Shown: one piece after another, positions 34,001 through 42,640 of the stretch
Numbering within the stretch: position 1 is the first letter of the stretch
How the letters are laid out: every line of letters begins with the position of its first letter
NCBI RefSeq assembly: GCF_000469385.1
Contig: NZ_KI271290.1
Location: forward strand, 1 to 44,450
Length of the DNA: 44,450 nt
Direction: 5' to 3'
From: Leptotrichia sp. oral taxon 879 str. F0557
GTDB lineage: Bacteria; Fusobacteriota; Fusobacteriia; Fusobacteriales; Leptotrichiaceae
Notes under the pieces: generated by a model
Databases searched by the model: none
What the model was told of the DNA's origin: nothing
The model's input: the letters and a program-made list of their open reading frames with translations, nothing else
Program-made: the position numbers and the translations under genes

Positions 34001-37000
34001 ATTGCTTTCACAAATGTCGATTTATTCTGCGAGAAAATTCCAATCGAATCATCACTTGAAAATTCCATATTTGCATTGTTTACTGCATTAGAATTTATTG
34101 AAACAATTCCTTTTGCCTTATTAGATATTCCCGTTATTTTTTTACCTGTAATAGTAGCCGATGAATTATCTACATAAATACCTGTAGATCCATTATTCAA
34201 TGTTATCTCATTCCATCCGCTAAATTCAGATACTCCGTTCATATAAATTCCTGTTCCTTTGGAAGTTACGATGATATCATTGTCATTCATTTTTGCCTTA
34301 CTGTCAATGATGAACAGCATTGGTTCTGAAGATGTTGTCAATGTCCCGCTATTGTTGTAGTTAAGTGTCGCATTATTTTCAAGGTAGGCAAGACTTCCAC
34401 TGTCTGAAAAGTCATAGTTTCCGCCATTCACATTTATTGTCGAATCATTTCCATATAATGTAAATCCTTTATTTCCAACTTTTACGTCTCCTGTCGTATC
34501 AAGAGTAGTCTTATGTTCCACATACATTCCAACCGAAGTTGTTTCCACTTTTCCAGTTACAGTATTCACAATGGAATCTCCAATTGTAATGTTTCCAGTA
34601 TTTGTAACTTTTGAGGCTCCTGAAGTTGCTGTCTTAGGAGAAACATATATTCCTGCCGAACCTTTATCTAGCGTTATATCTCCATTATTTACAATAGTTA
34701 TTGCTTTATGACCGTCTGCTGGGGCATTTGTCGCATAAATTCCCACAGATTTCTCTTTACCTGTTATCTCACCTTTATTTTCAACTTTATCAAATCCTAC
34801 AGAATAAATTGCTGCAGATCCATCTCCAACTTCAATTTTAGAAGTTGCTGCAGTTGTTATTGTCCCAATATTTTTGGTAGTCGATCCGCTGTAGTTTGCA
34901 GTTGTCTTGTTATAAATTCCATAGATTCCAGTAGATTTGTCTCCTATAATAATTTCTCCTGTATTAAGTCCTCTTGAAGAATCAAGGTACATCGCAGTAC
35001 TTGTAACTGCGTTTGAAAGATCAATTTTTCCTTTATTTTCAGCTTCATATCCTGCTGTTCCTACCCAAGTTAACCCAGGATTCTTATTACCATCTGCCAT
35101 AAGTCCAATAATATTTTTTGAACTTGGTTTGGCTTCAACAGTTACTCCTGATTGTATTATAGCTTCTCCATTAATAACGTGAGAAAGAATATTTCCTGTT
35201 TCAAGAGCGTTTCCGTTAGCTATTGTCAAATCACTTGATGTAATTGAGCTTCCTTCTGTTATTCTTGTTCTTTCTACAGAATGTCCATTTGTAACAAGTG
35301 TTCCTCCGTTATCATTAATAATTGCACCCTTTTGTCCAAAAATACCTACTCCATCTCCACCAAACTCAATTTTTGCTCCAGACTCAAAGTTGGCAGTTGC
35401 TCCACCTGTAACTATGGCACCAACTCCATTTTTACCGTTAAGTTTTATATCAGCTCCGCTTGCAATTATTACTGTTGAAGCAGATTTACCATCTGTTCTA
35501 TTTCCAATATAGATTCCTGTTCCAGCTGTAGTTCCATCTCCAATATTCATTGTTCCTGCATAAGTGATGTTACTTTTATTTTCAGCAAACAATCCAACCC
35601 CATTTTTACCTGCTGTTATATTCGCAGTCATATTTTTAGCCTGTTGTCCATCAGCATATATTCCGATTGCATAGAAATCATTTGAACCATCGGGACTCAG
35701 TACTGAATCTCCAACTTTTATTTCATCTGTATAAGCTGTAATATCAGCATTACCTTTCATAAGAAGTCCGATTATTCCTTTTCCTGTATTACCATTGGCA
35801 GTATAGTCAAGTTTAGATGTGTTTGCATCCAGAGTTCCTCCATCAAGATAAACTCCAACTCCATATCCTTTTATCTTTCCGATGTTTCCTCCGTAGAGCT
35901 TTCCTGTATCTGTCGCTGTTGTTCCTTTTACATAATAGGCAACCTGATTTTGTGATTTTTCATTCAGATCAATTTCTCCTGTTGATGTATTAGCTTTAGC
36001 TTCATCCGAAAGATATACCGCAACAGATGAATCCGCATCATCATTCAGGTTTATTTTCCCTACTTTCTTTATATCAGATTTTGGAGTGTAAATCCCTACT
36101 GTGTTCTTTTGCTTTAAATTAATTGTTCCTTTATTTTCCACAGTCGAATCTCCTAAATCTCCTTTATTCTTTGTAAACATTCCTGTAGAGCTTTCAGATT
36201 CTATATCAATCATTCCTGCATTTAGCAGTTTGATAGTTTTTCCTGAAGCACTTGATGAACCAAACATTCCAACAGAATTCTTAGATGTAGATTTTAATAT
36301 TATAGTTCCTTTGTTTTTAGCTTCAGCGTCATCTTTAGAAAATATTCCTGTTGATTTTTGTCCATGCAATTCAATATTTTTTTCATTTATTACTTTAGTT
36401 CCATTATCAACACCATACATTCCAATTACAGATTCTACTGAATCTGAAGGTCCTTGAATCAATTCATTATTTATAATTTCAGCATTTTTAGTAGCTAGCA
36501 TTCCAGTACCTTTTTTACCTTTTATAATGATATTTCCATCATTTACACCTTTTGTACCTGATTCTGTAACATAGATTCCTGTTGATTTACTATCATTTCC
36601 TGAACTAGGTGCTTCTATTGTTATTGTACCATCCGATGTATTGGTCACTTCTGATCCGTTTGTTCCATACATTCCTGTAGCTTCTTCATTAGAAATATTA
36701 ATTTCATTCTTGTTTTTAGCTACAGATTTATCAGCTAGCATTCCAACAGCCTTTTTCGACTTTAATTCAATTATTCCTTCATTTTCTGCAACTAAGTCTG
36801 TCTTTGAAGATTTTCCATTTTTAGCATATATTCCAACAGATTCTTCCATATCGACTTCTATTTTATTTTTATTACTTATTGTCAGCTTTTTAGCGGCTGT
36901 ACTTTCAAGCTCCCCGTAGATACCTGCGCTTTTCTTTCCAGTTCCAGTTTTAAGTATAATTTCTCCGCTGTTTTCAATAGTATTATCAGCTTTTGATCCA

Positions 37001-40000
37001 CTCGTAAATTTACCATAAATTCCAGCTGATTCTCCTTTATGAACTGTAATTTTGGCATTTTCAGCATTTACAGCATCACTGTCTTCAAGATATATTCCGG
37101 CTGATTTTTCTTCCTTTATTTCTATTTCTTTTTCGTTCGTTACTTTTGATCCTTTGCTTCCATAAATTCCGGCTGATTTCTTATCTTCCATTGTGATAGT
37201 TCCAGCATTTTTAACTGTACTTTTCTGAGCTGATATTCCTATGGATTCTTCGGATTTTGCAGTAATATTATCATTGTTGACTACTTCCAGCTTATCCTTG
37301 TCATTGTCCTCATCATTTACTGCAAACATTCCTACAGACTGCTTGCTTCCTACGGCAATATTTATATCCTTGTCATTCTGCAATGTCAGTTTGCTAGTTG
37401 CACTTTTCTCAACTTCACCGTAAATTCCAACATTCTTCGTTACACTTTCAATTTCAATTGCCCCTTTATTCAGTATTGTGTAATTGCTAGTCGATGTTTT
37501 AGACAATTTCCCATACATTCCTGCCGATCCGCTAGTTGCTCCTGAAGAACCGTTTATCGTTATTTTCGCATTTTCATCATTCATCGCGTTTGAGTCTAAC
37601 GCGTACATTCCTGCCGAATCTTCACTTGAAATAACTATGTTTTTTTTATTTGTTATTTCAGAATCATTGCTTCCATACATTCCTGCCGAATTTTTCTTCT
37701 TCACATTTATAACGCCTTCATTTTCTCCAATCGCCTTGTCAACAAAAATTCCAACTGTACTATCAACATCCAGATCGATTGTTCCTGTATTTATGGCTTT
37801 TCCTTTATTTCTGTCTCCTGAATTATTTTTAATATATATTCCAACAGAACTTTCTTGCCCAACAACTACACTGTTTTTATTATACACTGTTGTTTTTCCT
37901 GCTCCAGAACCAAGTTCAGCATATATTCCAGCTGACTGAGTTCCAGGAGGTGTTGCAGTCCCCTTTAAGTTTATTGTTCCTGTATTTTCGATAGTATAGT
38001 CCTTATTATCAGTATTTTTTGCAAATATTCCTGCTGATTCCTTACCTTCAACATTTATTGTCCCTTTATTTACAGGTGTAGAATTTTCAGTATAGATTGC
38101 AGCTGATTTTTGCCCTTCTACTGTAATAGTTCCACTTGTATTATTTGTTACTGTAGCTCCATTTTTACCAAGCAGTCCGGCAGAGGCACCACCGCTCATC
38201 TTAATAGTTCCGTCATTCGTGATAGTTTTTCCATCCGACAGCATTCCGACTGATTTTGAGTCATTTGCTGTATTTTTAAGATGAATAGTTCCAAGATTTT
38301 GAAGTACAGACTTAACTGTTCCGTAAATTCCTACAGATGTTTTTCCTTCCAGCTCTATTTTACCTGCAGCCGCATTAGTAACTTTAGACTGTTTCGCCAT
38401 TATCCCAATTGCTCCGTCAGCATTTGATGTTGAGACAATGTCCTTTTCATTCGTAACAACAATTTTGTTATCATCTCCAGTTTCATTCTGAGCATAAATC
38501 CCAATTGAATCCTTTATGCTGATTTCTATCTTATCTTTATTTTCTACGGTTAAATTTCCTGTAGCTCCTGCTTTTAACTGGGCATAGATTCCCACTCCTT
38601 GAGTTTCACTACCTGGAGAAGATGCTGTTCCTACATTTATAGTTCCTGAATTTTCAATTTTGTTTGTTTTTGAAAATACACCATAAATTCCGGCCGATTT
38701 TCCTTTTTCAGTACTTATAGTTCCTCCTGAAGCATTTGTAACTTGACTGTCATCTGCATAAATTCCGGCTGATTCAGTTTCCTTGGCAGTTATTGTACCT
38801 TCATTATTAATTGTAGATTCATTAGCTCCATAAATTCCGGCCGATTTTTCTTTCTCCGTAGTTATAGTTCCCCCTGAAGCATTTTCTATCGTACTTTTAT
38901 CTCCAAGCATCCCTACAGAAGCTTCATCTTTTGTCTCAATTGTACCTTTATTTTTCAATGTAGAATTTTCTATTCCATAAATCCCAATTGATTTTTTCTC
39001 TCCCACAGTAATTGTTCCTGAGGATTCATTCGTTCCTGTAGATGCCTTTAAATAAATACCTACAGCTTCCTCAGTTGCTGTCATATCAATTGTACCTTCA
39101 TTTTTTATATTAGCTCCACTTAGTCCTGAAACTGTAGTCTTCAAATTAGATTTAATCGTTTTTCCACTATTAATTGTAGCAGTACCCTGATTAGATACTA
39201 AAAACTGAGCTGTTTCATCAACATTTGAATATGTTGTCATGTCAATATCATCATCAACTTTTACTTTCGATCCTGTATCTCCATAAAGAAGTGTTGATTT
39301 AGCACCCATTTTAAGCACTGTCAAGTTAGATAAAGTTCCAGAACTTATAGTTCCTGTTCCTGTAGAGCCAAAATAAGCTAATGCCGCTCCATCTCCAACA
39401 CTAGTCTTTAAAGCGCTTATGGCAAATCCTGTACCAAACTTATCTGCATCTTCTGCATACAATCCAACCGTACCTTTCCCCAAAGTAAGTTCTGCATTTC
39501 CGTTAAATGTTACTGTCTTAGTTGAGGCGGCATCCATGTATACTCCTATTCCTGTATCATTCTTTGTTGAATCTCCAACATTAATTTTCCCAGATACAGT
39601 TCCTTGGGAATTCTTTACAAACATAGTAATTCCACCATTTTTAGCCGAAATTACTCCATCAGATGTGTTTGTAAATATTCCATTTTCAGTAAATAGTGCT
39701 ACTTTTCCACCAGCATCAGTAGAAACAGTACCTTCATTCGTAAACGTTCCACCATCTTGAACTACTGCATGGTACTTTGTACTTGAAATAGTTGCCCCAT
39801 TTTTATTTGTAGCAATAGAATTTTTTATATATAAACCAATAGAATTAGATCCTGTGGCAGTTATTTCAGCATTAGCATAGTTATTAAATTCAGCTGAAGC
39901 ATCGTTGTCAATTAACATGACTCCAAAACCATTAGTCCCCTCGACAGTAATTTTTTTCTTATTTCCACTAGGATCACTTGTGTTAGATTTTGTTTCTTTC

Positions 40001-42141
40001 AATAGCATTCCAATATTTTTATTCCCTTTTACTTCTATTGTTCCTTCATTATTAATTACAGAAGTTTCAGAAAATATCCCAATATTTTCACCAGCACCAC
40101 TTTCAATGGTTATTGTTCCTTCATTTTTTAATCCAGTTGAGTTACCTTTATTATTCCCAACTCTTATCCCCATACTTCTAGTTGCATTACCTTTTATAGT
40201 AATTGTTCCAGAAGCACTATTAACTATTGGTGTTTCATTAGCCACAACTTTAGTTAAATTTGAATTAAAAACATCCTGAGAATAAAGTCCAAATGAATTA
40301 TTTCCTGTTATATTTATTTCTTTATTATTAGTTGCTCCTCTAGGAACTTTATCAAGAATAGTCATTCCACCTGAATCATTACCGTTTACATTAATAATCC
40401 CATTATTTTCAAACTTAGAATCTCCTGCTAATTCATATTTTGGAGCAGTTGGAACAAAGTTTCCTGAACCATCTTTTTTACCAGGTAAATTTTCAATTTT
40501 AGTGACAACCATACCATGACTTTGATTTCCATTTAAAGTTACAGTTCCTTCGTTTATAGCTGTCATTTCCCAACTTTTTTGATTATTTACATTACCAGTA
40601 GGACTCCCTACAAAATTACTAGTTGCAAATCCTGCTGAATTATTTCCAGCCATATTTATTATACCTGTTTTTCCATTTTTTAGCGTATGTTTATTGCCTG
40701 CCTTAGAATCTTCATCTGTAAACAAAAGAGCTACTTGTTTATTATCCTCTCCTTCAATAGTTCCACTATTTATACCTGTAACTTTCATGTCTCTATTATG
40801 AGTATCTGGTTGTACTTCTATTCCAGCAGTTTGTGCAACTTTTAAATAAATAGTTCCTTTGTTTTCAAAAGAATATTCAGTTTTAGTAGATGTTCCATCC
40901 CATTCCACAGGATTAGGATATCCTGGCTTTGAGGTTGGTAATCCTGGATCCAATGTTACTGCTCTTTTCTTTGCTATATCAACAATCATAATAGTGTCAT
41001 CTGCTGTAGTGAAATCACCAGAATTAGTAATGTATTCTATAATTCCATTTTGCTTTCCTGATGGTGCCTCAGACAATTTATAAGTTTTACTATCTAAATT
41101 TCTATTTTGTCGTGTCATTGTAGTTCCTTGGTTATTTCCATATGCATCCAACCTTGGAACTTCAAAATTTATTGTACTTACTGATATACCTGGAACATTT
41201 ACTGTTGGTGCTGATGGCTTATTCACGGTAATTGTACTAACTTCTGAAACTCCTGGAGGTGTTATTGTCAAAGTATTTACTGTAGGTGTTGGCGGCGTTA
41301 TTTCCATGTTCAACTGTGGCGGCTCAATATTAAGACTGATTGATGGCGTTGACAAATTCATTGTGATATTTGGTGCAGTTACTGTTGGTGGTGTATCAGG
41401 TTCCTGTGGATTTGGAACATTGATAGTTACTGGATTCAGTCTAGGCAATGTTAACACAGGTGCTTCCAGAGGCGTGTTAACATTCAAGCTGATTGATGGT
41501 CTTACCACTTCCCTTGGCATATCAATCTGTGGTGTAATTGTTATTTCTTCTTTTAAAACAGATTTTGGACGTACATTTGCCATTATTTGAATTTCTACTT
41601 CTGGCTCTTGAACGTGTAATAATGAAGCTAACCCATAAGATGTTGATCCTACAGATGATGAATTAATTGGTGGATTTACAGCTCTTCTTCTATTTGACAA
41701 AGCTCCAGTTTCTCCCCAGTTTCCACGTCTATAAATTCCCTCAAAAGGATATTTTGAAGCCTTATCTCCTCTTCCTTTGTAAGCTCCATTATTCTTTGAC
41801 ATAAAAGTATTTGATCCAAATTGCCATGATTCCCATTTTGATTTTACAACATGGTCTCCCTGTTCCATCAGCTGAATTAATTCCAGATTCAATTCTTCTA
41901 TCGTTTCTTCATTTTCTTTTTTAGCTTTCTTTATGGCGGTACGTGTTTTGTCAGCTGACATTATAAGCTCTTTGTTTGCACGTTCATAAAGCACATTTGA
42001 AGATGTATTCACTCCAATTGAAAAAGTTATCATCCCCGTTATTAGATACGTGAATAGCAACGATTCCGTGTACTTGACATTCTTAGCCCTTTTAGCAAAG
42101 GCTTTTAAATCTTTTTTTGCCTGTTTTAAATTGTTACTCAT
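31069..42141 (-). CDS. giant type V autotransporter adhesin-like protein (fusobacterial type)
   Basis: The 3690-residue protein (roughly 380 kDa) fills a quarter of the window as one unbroken frame. The N-terminus (AKRAKNVKYTESLLF, then a hydrophobic segment ~28-46) is the extended signal region typical of fusobacterial autotransporters. A short coiled coil follows (~50-95), then a Pro/Thr/Val-rich section (~175-345) of repeated VNVPG- and PSISLN-like strands. The passenger (~380-3150) is built of dozens of ~20-25-residue units of the form (S)AGIYG...NKGTI.(V/I), predicting a long beta-helix stalk. The C-terminal ~280 residues (from KAFGMKG near 3412) form an outer-membrane beta-barrel ending in GIGFRAIY. 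AAGGAG lies 10 nt before the ATG. Ligand unknown; adhesion is inferred from the class. Confidence 0.93.
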   Translation of the reverse strand: MSNNLKQAKKDLKAFAKRAKNVKYTESLLFTYLITGMITFSIGVNTSSNVLYERANKELIMSADKTRTAIKKAKKENEETIEELNLELIQLMEQGDHVVKSKWESWQFGSNTFMSKNNGAYKGRGDKASKYPFEGIYRRGNWGETGALSNRRRAVNPPINSSSVGSTSYGLASLLHVQEPEVEIQIMANVRPKSVLKEEITITPQIDMPREVVRPSISLNVNTPLEAPVLTLPRLNPVTINVPNPQEPDTPPTVTAPNITMNLSTPSISLNIEPPQLNMEITPPTPTVNTLTITPPGVSEVSTITVNKPSAPTVNVPGISVSTINFEVPRLDAYGNNQGTTMTRQNRNLDSKTYKLSEAPSGKQNGIIEYITNSGDFTTADDTIMIVDIAKKRAVTLDPGLPTSKPGYPNPVEWDGTSTKTEYSFENKGTIYLKVAQTAGIEVQPDTHNRDMKVTGINSGTIEGEDNKQVALLFTDEDSKAGNKHTLKNGKTGIINMAGNNSAGFATSNFVGSPTGNVNNQKSWEMTAINEGTVTLNGNQSHGMVVTKIENLPGKKDGSGNFVPTAPKYELAGDSKFENNGIINVNGNDSGGMTILDKVPRGATNNKEINITGNNSFGLYSQDVFNSNLTKVVANETPIVNSASGTITIKGNATRSMGIRVGNNKGNSTGLKNEGTITIESGAGENIGIFSETSVINNEGTIEVKGNKNIGMLLKETKSNTSDPSGNKKKITVEGTNGFGVMLIDNDASAEFNNYANAEITATGSNSIGLYIKNSIATNKNGATISSTKYHAVVQDGGTFTNEGTVSTDAGGKVALFTENGIFTNTSDGVISAKNGGITMFVKNSQGTVSGKINVGDSTKNDTGIGVYMDAASTKTVTFNGNAELTLGKGTVGLYAEDADKFGTGFAISALKTSVGDGAALAYFGSTGTGTISSGTLSNLTVLKMGAKSTLLYGDTGSKVKVDDDIDMTTYSNVDETAQFLVSNQGTATINSGKTIKSNLKTTVSGLSGANIKNEGTIDMTATEEAVGIYLKASTGTNESSGTITVGEKKSIGIYGIENSTLKNKGTIETKDEASVGMLGDKSTIENASGGTITTEKEKSAGIYGANESTINNEGTITAKETESAGIYADDSQVTNASGGTISTEKGKSAGIYGVFSKTNKIENSGTINVGTASSPGSETQGVGIYAQLKAGATGNLTVENKDKIEISIKDSIGIYAQNETGDDNKIVVTNEKDIVSTSNADGAIGIMAKQSKVTNAAAGKIELEGKTSVGIYGTVKSVLQNLGTIHLKNTANDSKSVGMLSDGKTITNDGTIKMSGGASAGLLGKNGATVTNNTSGTITVEGQKSAAIYTENSTPVNKGTINVEGKESAGIFAKNTDNKDYTIENTGTINLKGTATPPGTQSAGIYAELGSGAGKTTVYNKNSVVVGQESSVGIYIKNNSGDRNKGKAINTGTIDLDVDSTVGIFVDKAIGENEGVINVKKKNSAGMYGSNDSEITNKKNIVISSEDSAGMYALDSNAMNDENAKITINGSSGATSGSAGMYGKLSKTSTSNYTILNKGAIEIESVTKNVGIYGEVEKSATSKLTLQNDKDINIAVGSKQSVGMFAVNDEDNDKDKLEVVNNDNITAKSEESIGISAQKSTVKNAGTITMEDKKSAGIYGSKGSKVTNEKEIEIKEEKSAGIYLEDSDAVNAENAKITVHKGESAGIYGKFTSGSKADNTIENSGEIILKTGTGKKSAGIYGELESTAAKKLTISNKNKIEVDMEESVGIYAKNGKSSKTDLVAENEGIIELKSKKAVGMLADKSVAKNKNEINISNEEATGMYGTNGSEVTNTSDGTITIEAPSSGNDSKSTGIYVTESGTKGVNDGNIIIKGKKGTGMLATKNAEIINNELIQGPSDSVESVIGMYGVDNGTKVINEKNIELHGQKSTGIFSKDDAEAKNKGTIILKSTSKNSVGMFGSSSASGKTIKLLNAGMIDIESESSTGMFTKNKGDLGDSTVENKGTINLKQKNTVGIYTPKSDIKKVGKINLNDDADSSVAVYLSDEAKANTSTGEIDLNEKSQNQVAYYVKGTTATDTGKLYGGNIGKIKGYGVGVYLDGGTLDANTSKLDYTANGNTGKGIIGLLMKGNADITAYTDEIKVGDSVLSPDGSNDFYAIGIYADGQQAKNMTANITAGKNGVGLFAENKSNITYAGTMNIGDGTTAGTGIYIGNRTDGKSASTVIIASGADIKLNGKNGVGAIVTGGATANFESGAKIEFGGDGVGIFGQKGAIINDNGGTLVTNGHSVERTRITEGSSITSSDLTIANGNALETGNILSHVINGEAIIQSGVTVEAKPSSKNIIGLMADGNKNPGLTWVGTAGYEAENKGKIDLSNAVTSTAMYLDSSRGLNTGEIIIGDKSTGIYGIYNKTTANYSGSTTKNIGTITTAATSKIEVGDGSAAIYSVGFDKVENKGEITGKEKSVGIYATNAPADGHKAITIVNNGDITLDKGSAGIYVSPKTATSGASKVTNTGNITIGDSIVNTVTGKVETTSVGMYVEHKTTLDTTGDVKVGNKGFTLYGNDSTINVNGGNYDFSDSGSLAYLENNATLNYNNSGTLTTSSEPMLFIIDSKAKMNDNDIIVTSKGTGIYMNGVSEFSGWNEITLNNGSTGIYVDNSSATITGKKITGISNKAKGIVSINSNAVNNANMEFSSDDSIGIFSQNKSTFVKAIVNNGNINITGKRSIAAYLEGTMEQSFENTGTINVDKTTTSVKNDSTVGIYAQSGFKINIKNSGKINVDEASFGIYSLSEDGNVETTASSEINVADKAIGVYKKGGTANLGGKINVADHTATEVNSEPVGVYGTNGVVITDNTSDFVVGDKSYGVILANPGFSRTNVYSNSSSTNVTLGKESTFIYTEGKSEVTNNATITSGINNGIIAIYGKDGANILNNGTIDLSQGIGNQGILVTGTSNAINRGTIKIGKTDKSDPDNIIYGIGMAAIDGASVTNERDIYVSGNLSIGMYGDKSGTTLRNNGNIYLDASGATSTDKIQTMMGVFANNGATFVNTGTITTVGSYVGNSNVQGLVGVAVLNGSTLENYGTINIDADNSYGVLIKGTESNKSVIKNYGNINISGLRSYGVRYDGNSKGVTGNDLPIGDDAIPANTLPAINSGAGKITSSNGAEDYYAPKDPSKTIGGTGIVQLPDGRLAIQRNGVILDENQVQVIDYTTPTVNYALSNFGVYVDTLGRTRPINLDGATDIGINSDLLIGTEFSVLTNKKDVIIGRQILQPFLDQINAGIFNFTPYSASLTWMATPEVNPATQQITRVLMTKIPYTAFVRRNGNEFNFADGLEQRYDANALDSREKLIFNKLNTIGNNEEVLLAQAYEEMMGHQYANVQQRIFSTENLLNKEFDYLRNEWDAKSKNSNKIKAFGMKGDYKTDTAGVIDYKNNAYGFAYVHEDETIRMGESSGWYAGAVKNKFDFSDIGGSTEEQSIVKAGMYKSIPIGDDHNNGLNWTISAEGFVGNGETKRKFLVVDDIFEAKSNFHSYGTTIKNEIRKNIRASQRISISPYGSLKLEYGGFSGIKEDIGEMRLEVKSNDYYSIKPEVGVEFKYSQPLALRTRFVAKLGLAYENELGQVGDVDNKARVRYTTADWFNIRGEKDDKRGSGKADLNIGIENTRFGVTVNAGYDTKGKNLRGGIGFRAIY

Positions 42142-42508
42142 ACTCTAAATTCTCCTTTTTATATTTTTCTTTTTTCAATTTTAGATAACCAATCAGCTTT
42201 TATTCATACTAATTATCTATTTTCTAAATTTTAAATCTTTATTACTCTGTAATAATTACAATTTTTTTACTATCCATAATTATAGCCAATCATATCTAAA
42301 ACTGTTATTTTCTCAATACCATTAAATATATAAATTTATGATATTTTTAAACTGATTGGCTTCTAAATTATGTTATTTAATTTTTTGCTAATAAAACTAC
42401 CTTAAAATCAAATTCAAAAACTATTCTATTCAAATCCCAAAACTACTTTACTATTTAGATTTTAAAGGAGTCTAAATACATTTCAAATCTAAAATTTGAA
42501 ATTATTTT
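42142..42508 (-). promoter_or_regulatory. long structured leader of the autotransporter mRNA
   Basis: No gene lies here. In the minus-strand RNA, segment A (42367-42352, TTTAGAAGCCAATCAG) can pair with segment B (42292-42284, TGATTGGCT, 9 bp) or with segment C (42196-42180, about 16 bp with one bulge and a G-U pair). The choices exclude each other, and C ends about 22 nt before the ribosome site. Two more dyads lie near the 5' end: ATTTCAAAT/ATTTGAAAT (42480-42502) and ATTTAGA/TCTAAAT (42453-42477). No known riboswitch class is recognised. Confidence 0.45.
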
Positions 42509-42515
42509 TCGTAGT

Positions 42516-42544
42516 ATTATAACATTTTTTTATTTCCATTACAA
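42516..42544 (-). promoter_or_regulatory. promoter of the autotransporter gene
   Basis: On the minus strand TTGTAA (42544-42539), 17 nt, perfect TATAAT (42521-42516). The start near 42509 implies a leader of about 368 nt. Confidence 0.65.
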
Positions 42545-42549
42545 CAAAA

Positions 42550-42584
42550 AAATCTCTCTTTTTTATATAAATTTAGAGAGATTT
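42550..42584 (-). terminator. terminator of gpmI
   Basis: A perfect 9-bp stem AAATCTCTC/GAGAGATTT with a 17-nt AT-rich loop; a T-run follows on the minus strand. It lies 57 bp after the gpmI stop. Confidence 0.85.
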
Positions 42585-42640
42585 ATTTAAATATACTGTT
42601 TTTATATTGTCTTTAAAATTATTTTTTAATTATAAAACTA

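Noticed and set aside
33000-41000. Possible CRISPR array or tandem DNA repeats in the long repetitive stretch
   Set aside because: The repetition is at protein level with diverged codons, in one open frame, and there are no identical direct repeats with regular unique spacers.
32000-42000. Many plus-strand reading frames opposite the autotransporter gene
   Set aside because: They mirror the periodic codon use of the repeat passenger, lack ribosome sites and signal logic, and vary with the repeat. They are shadows.
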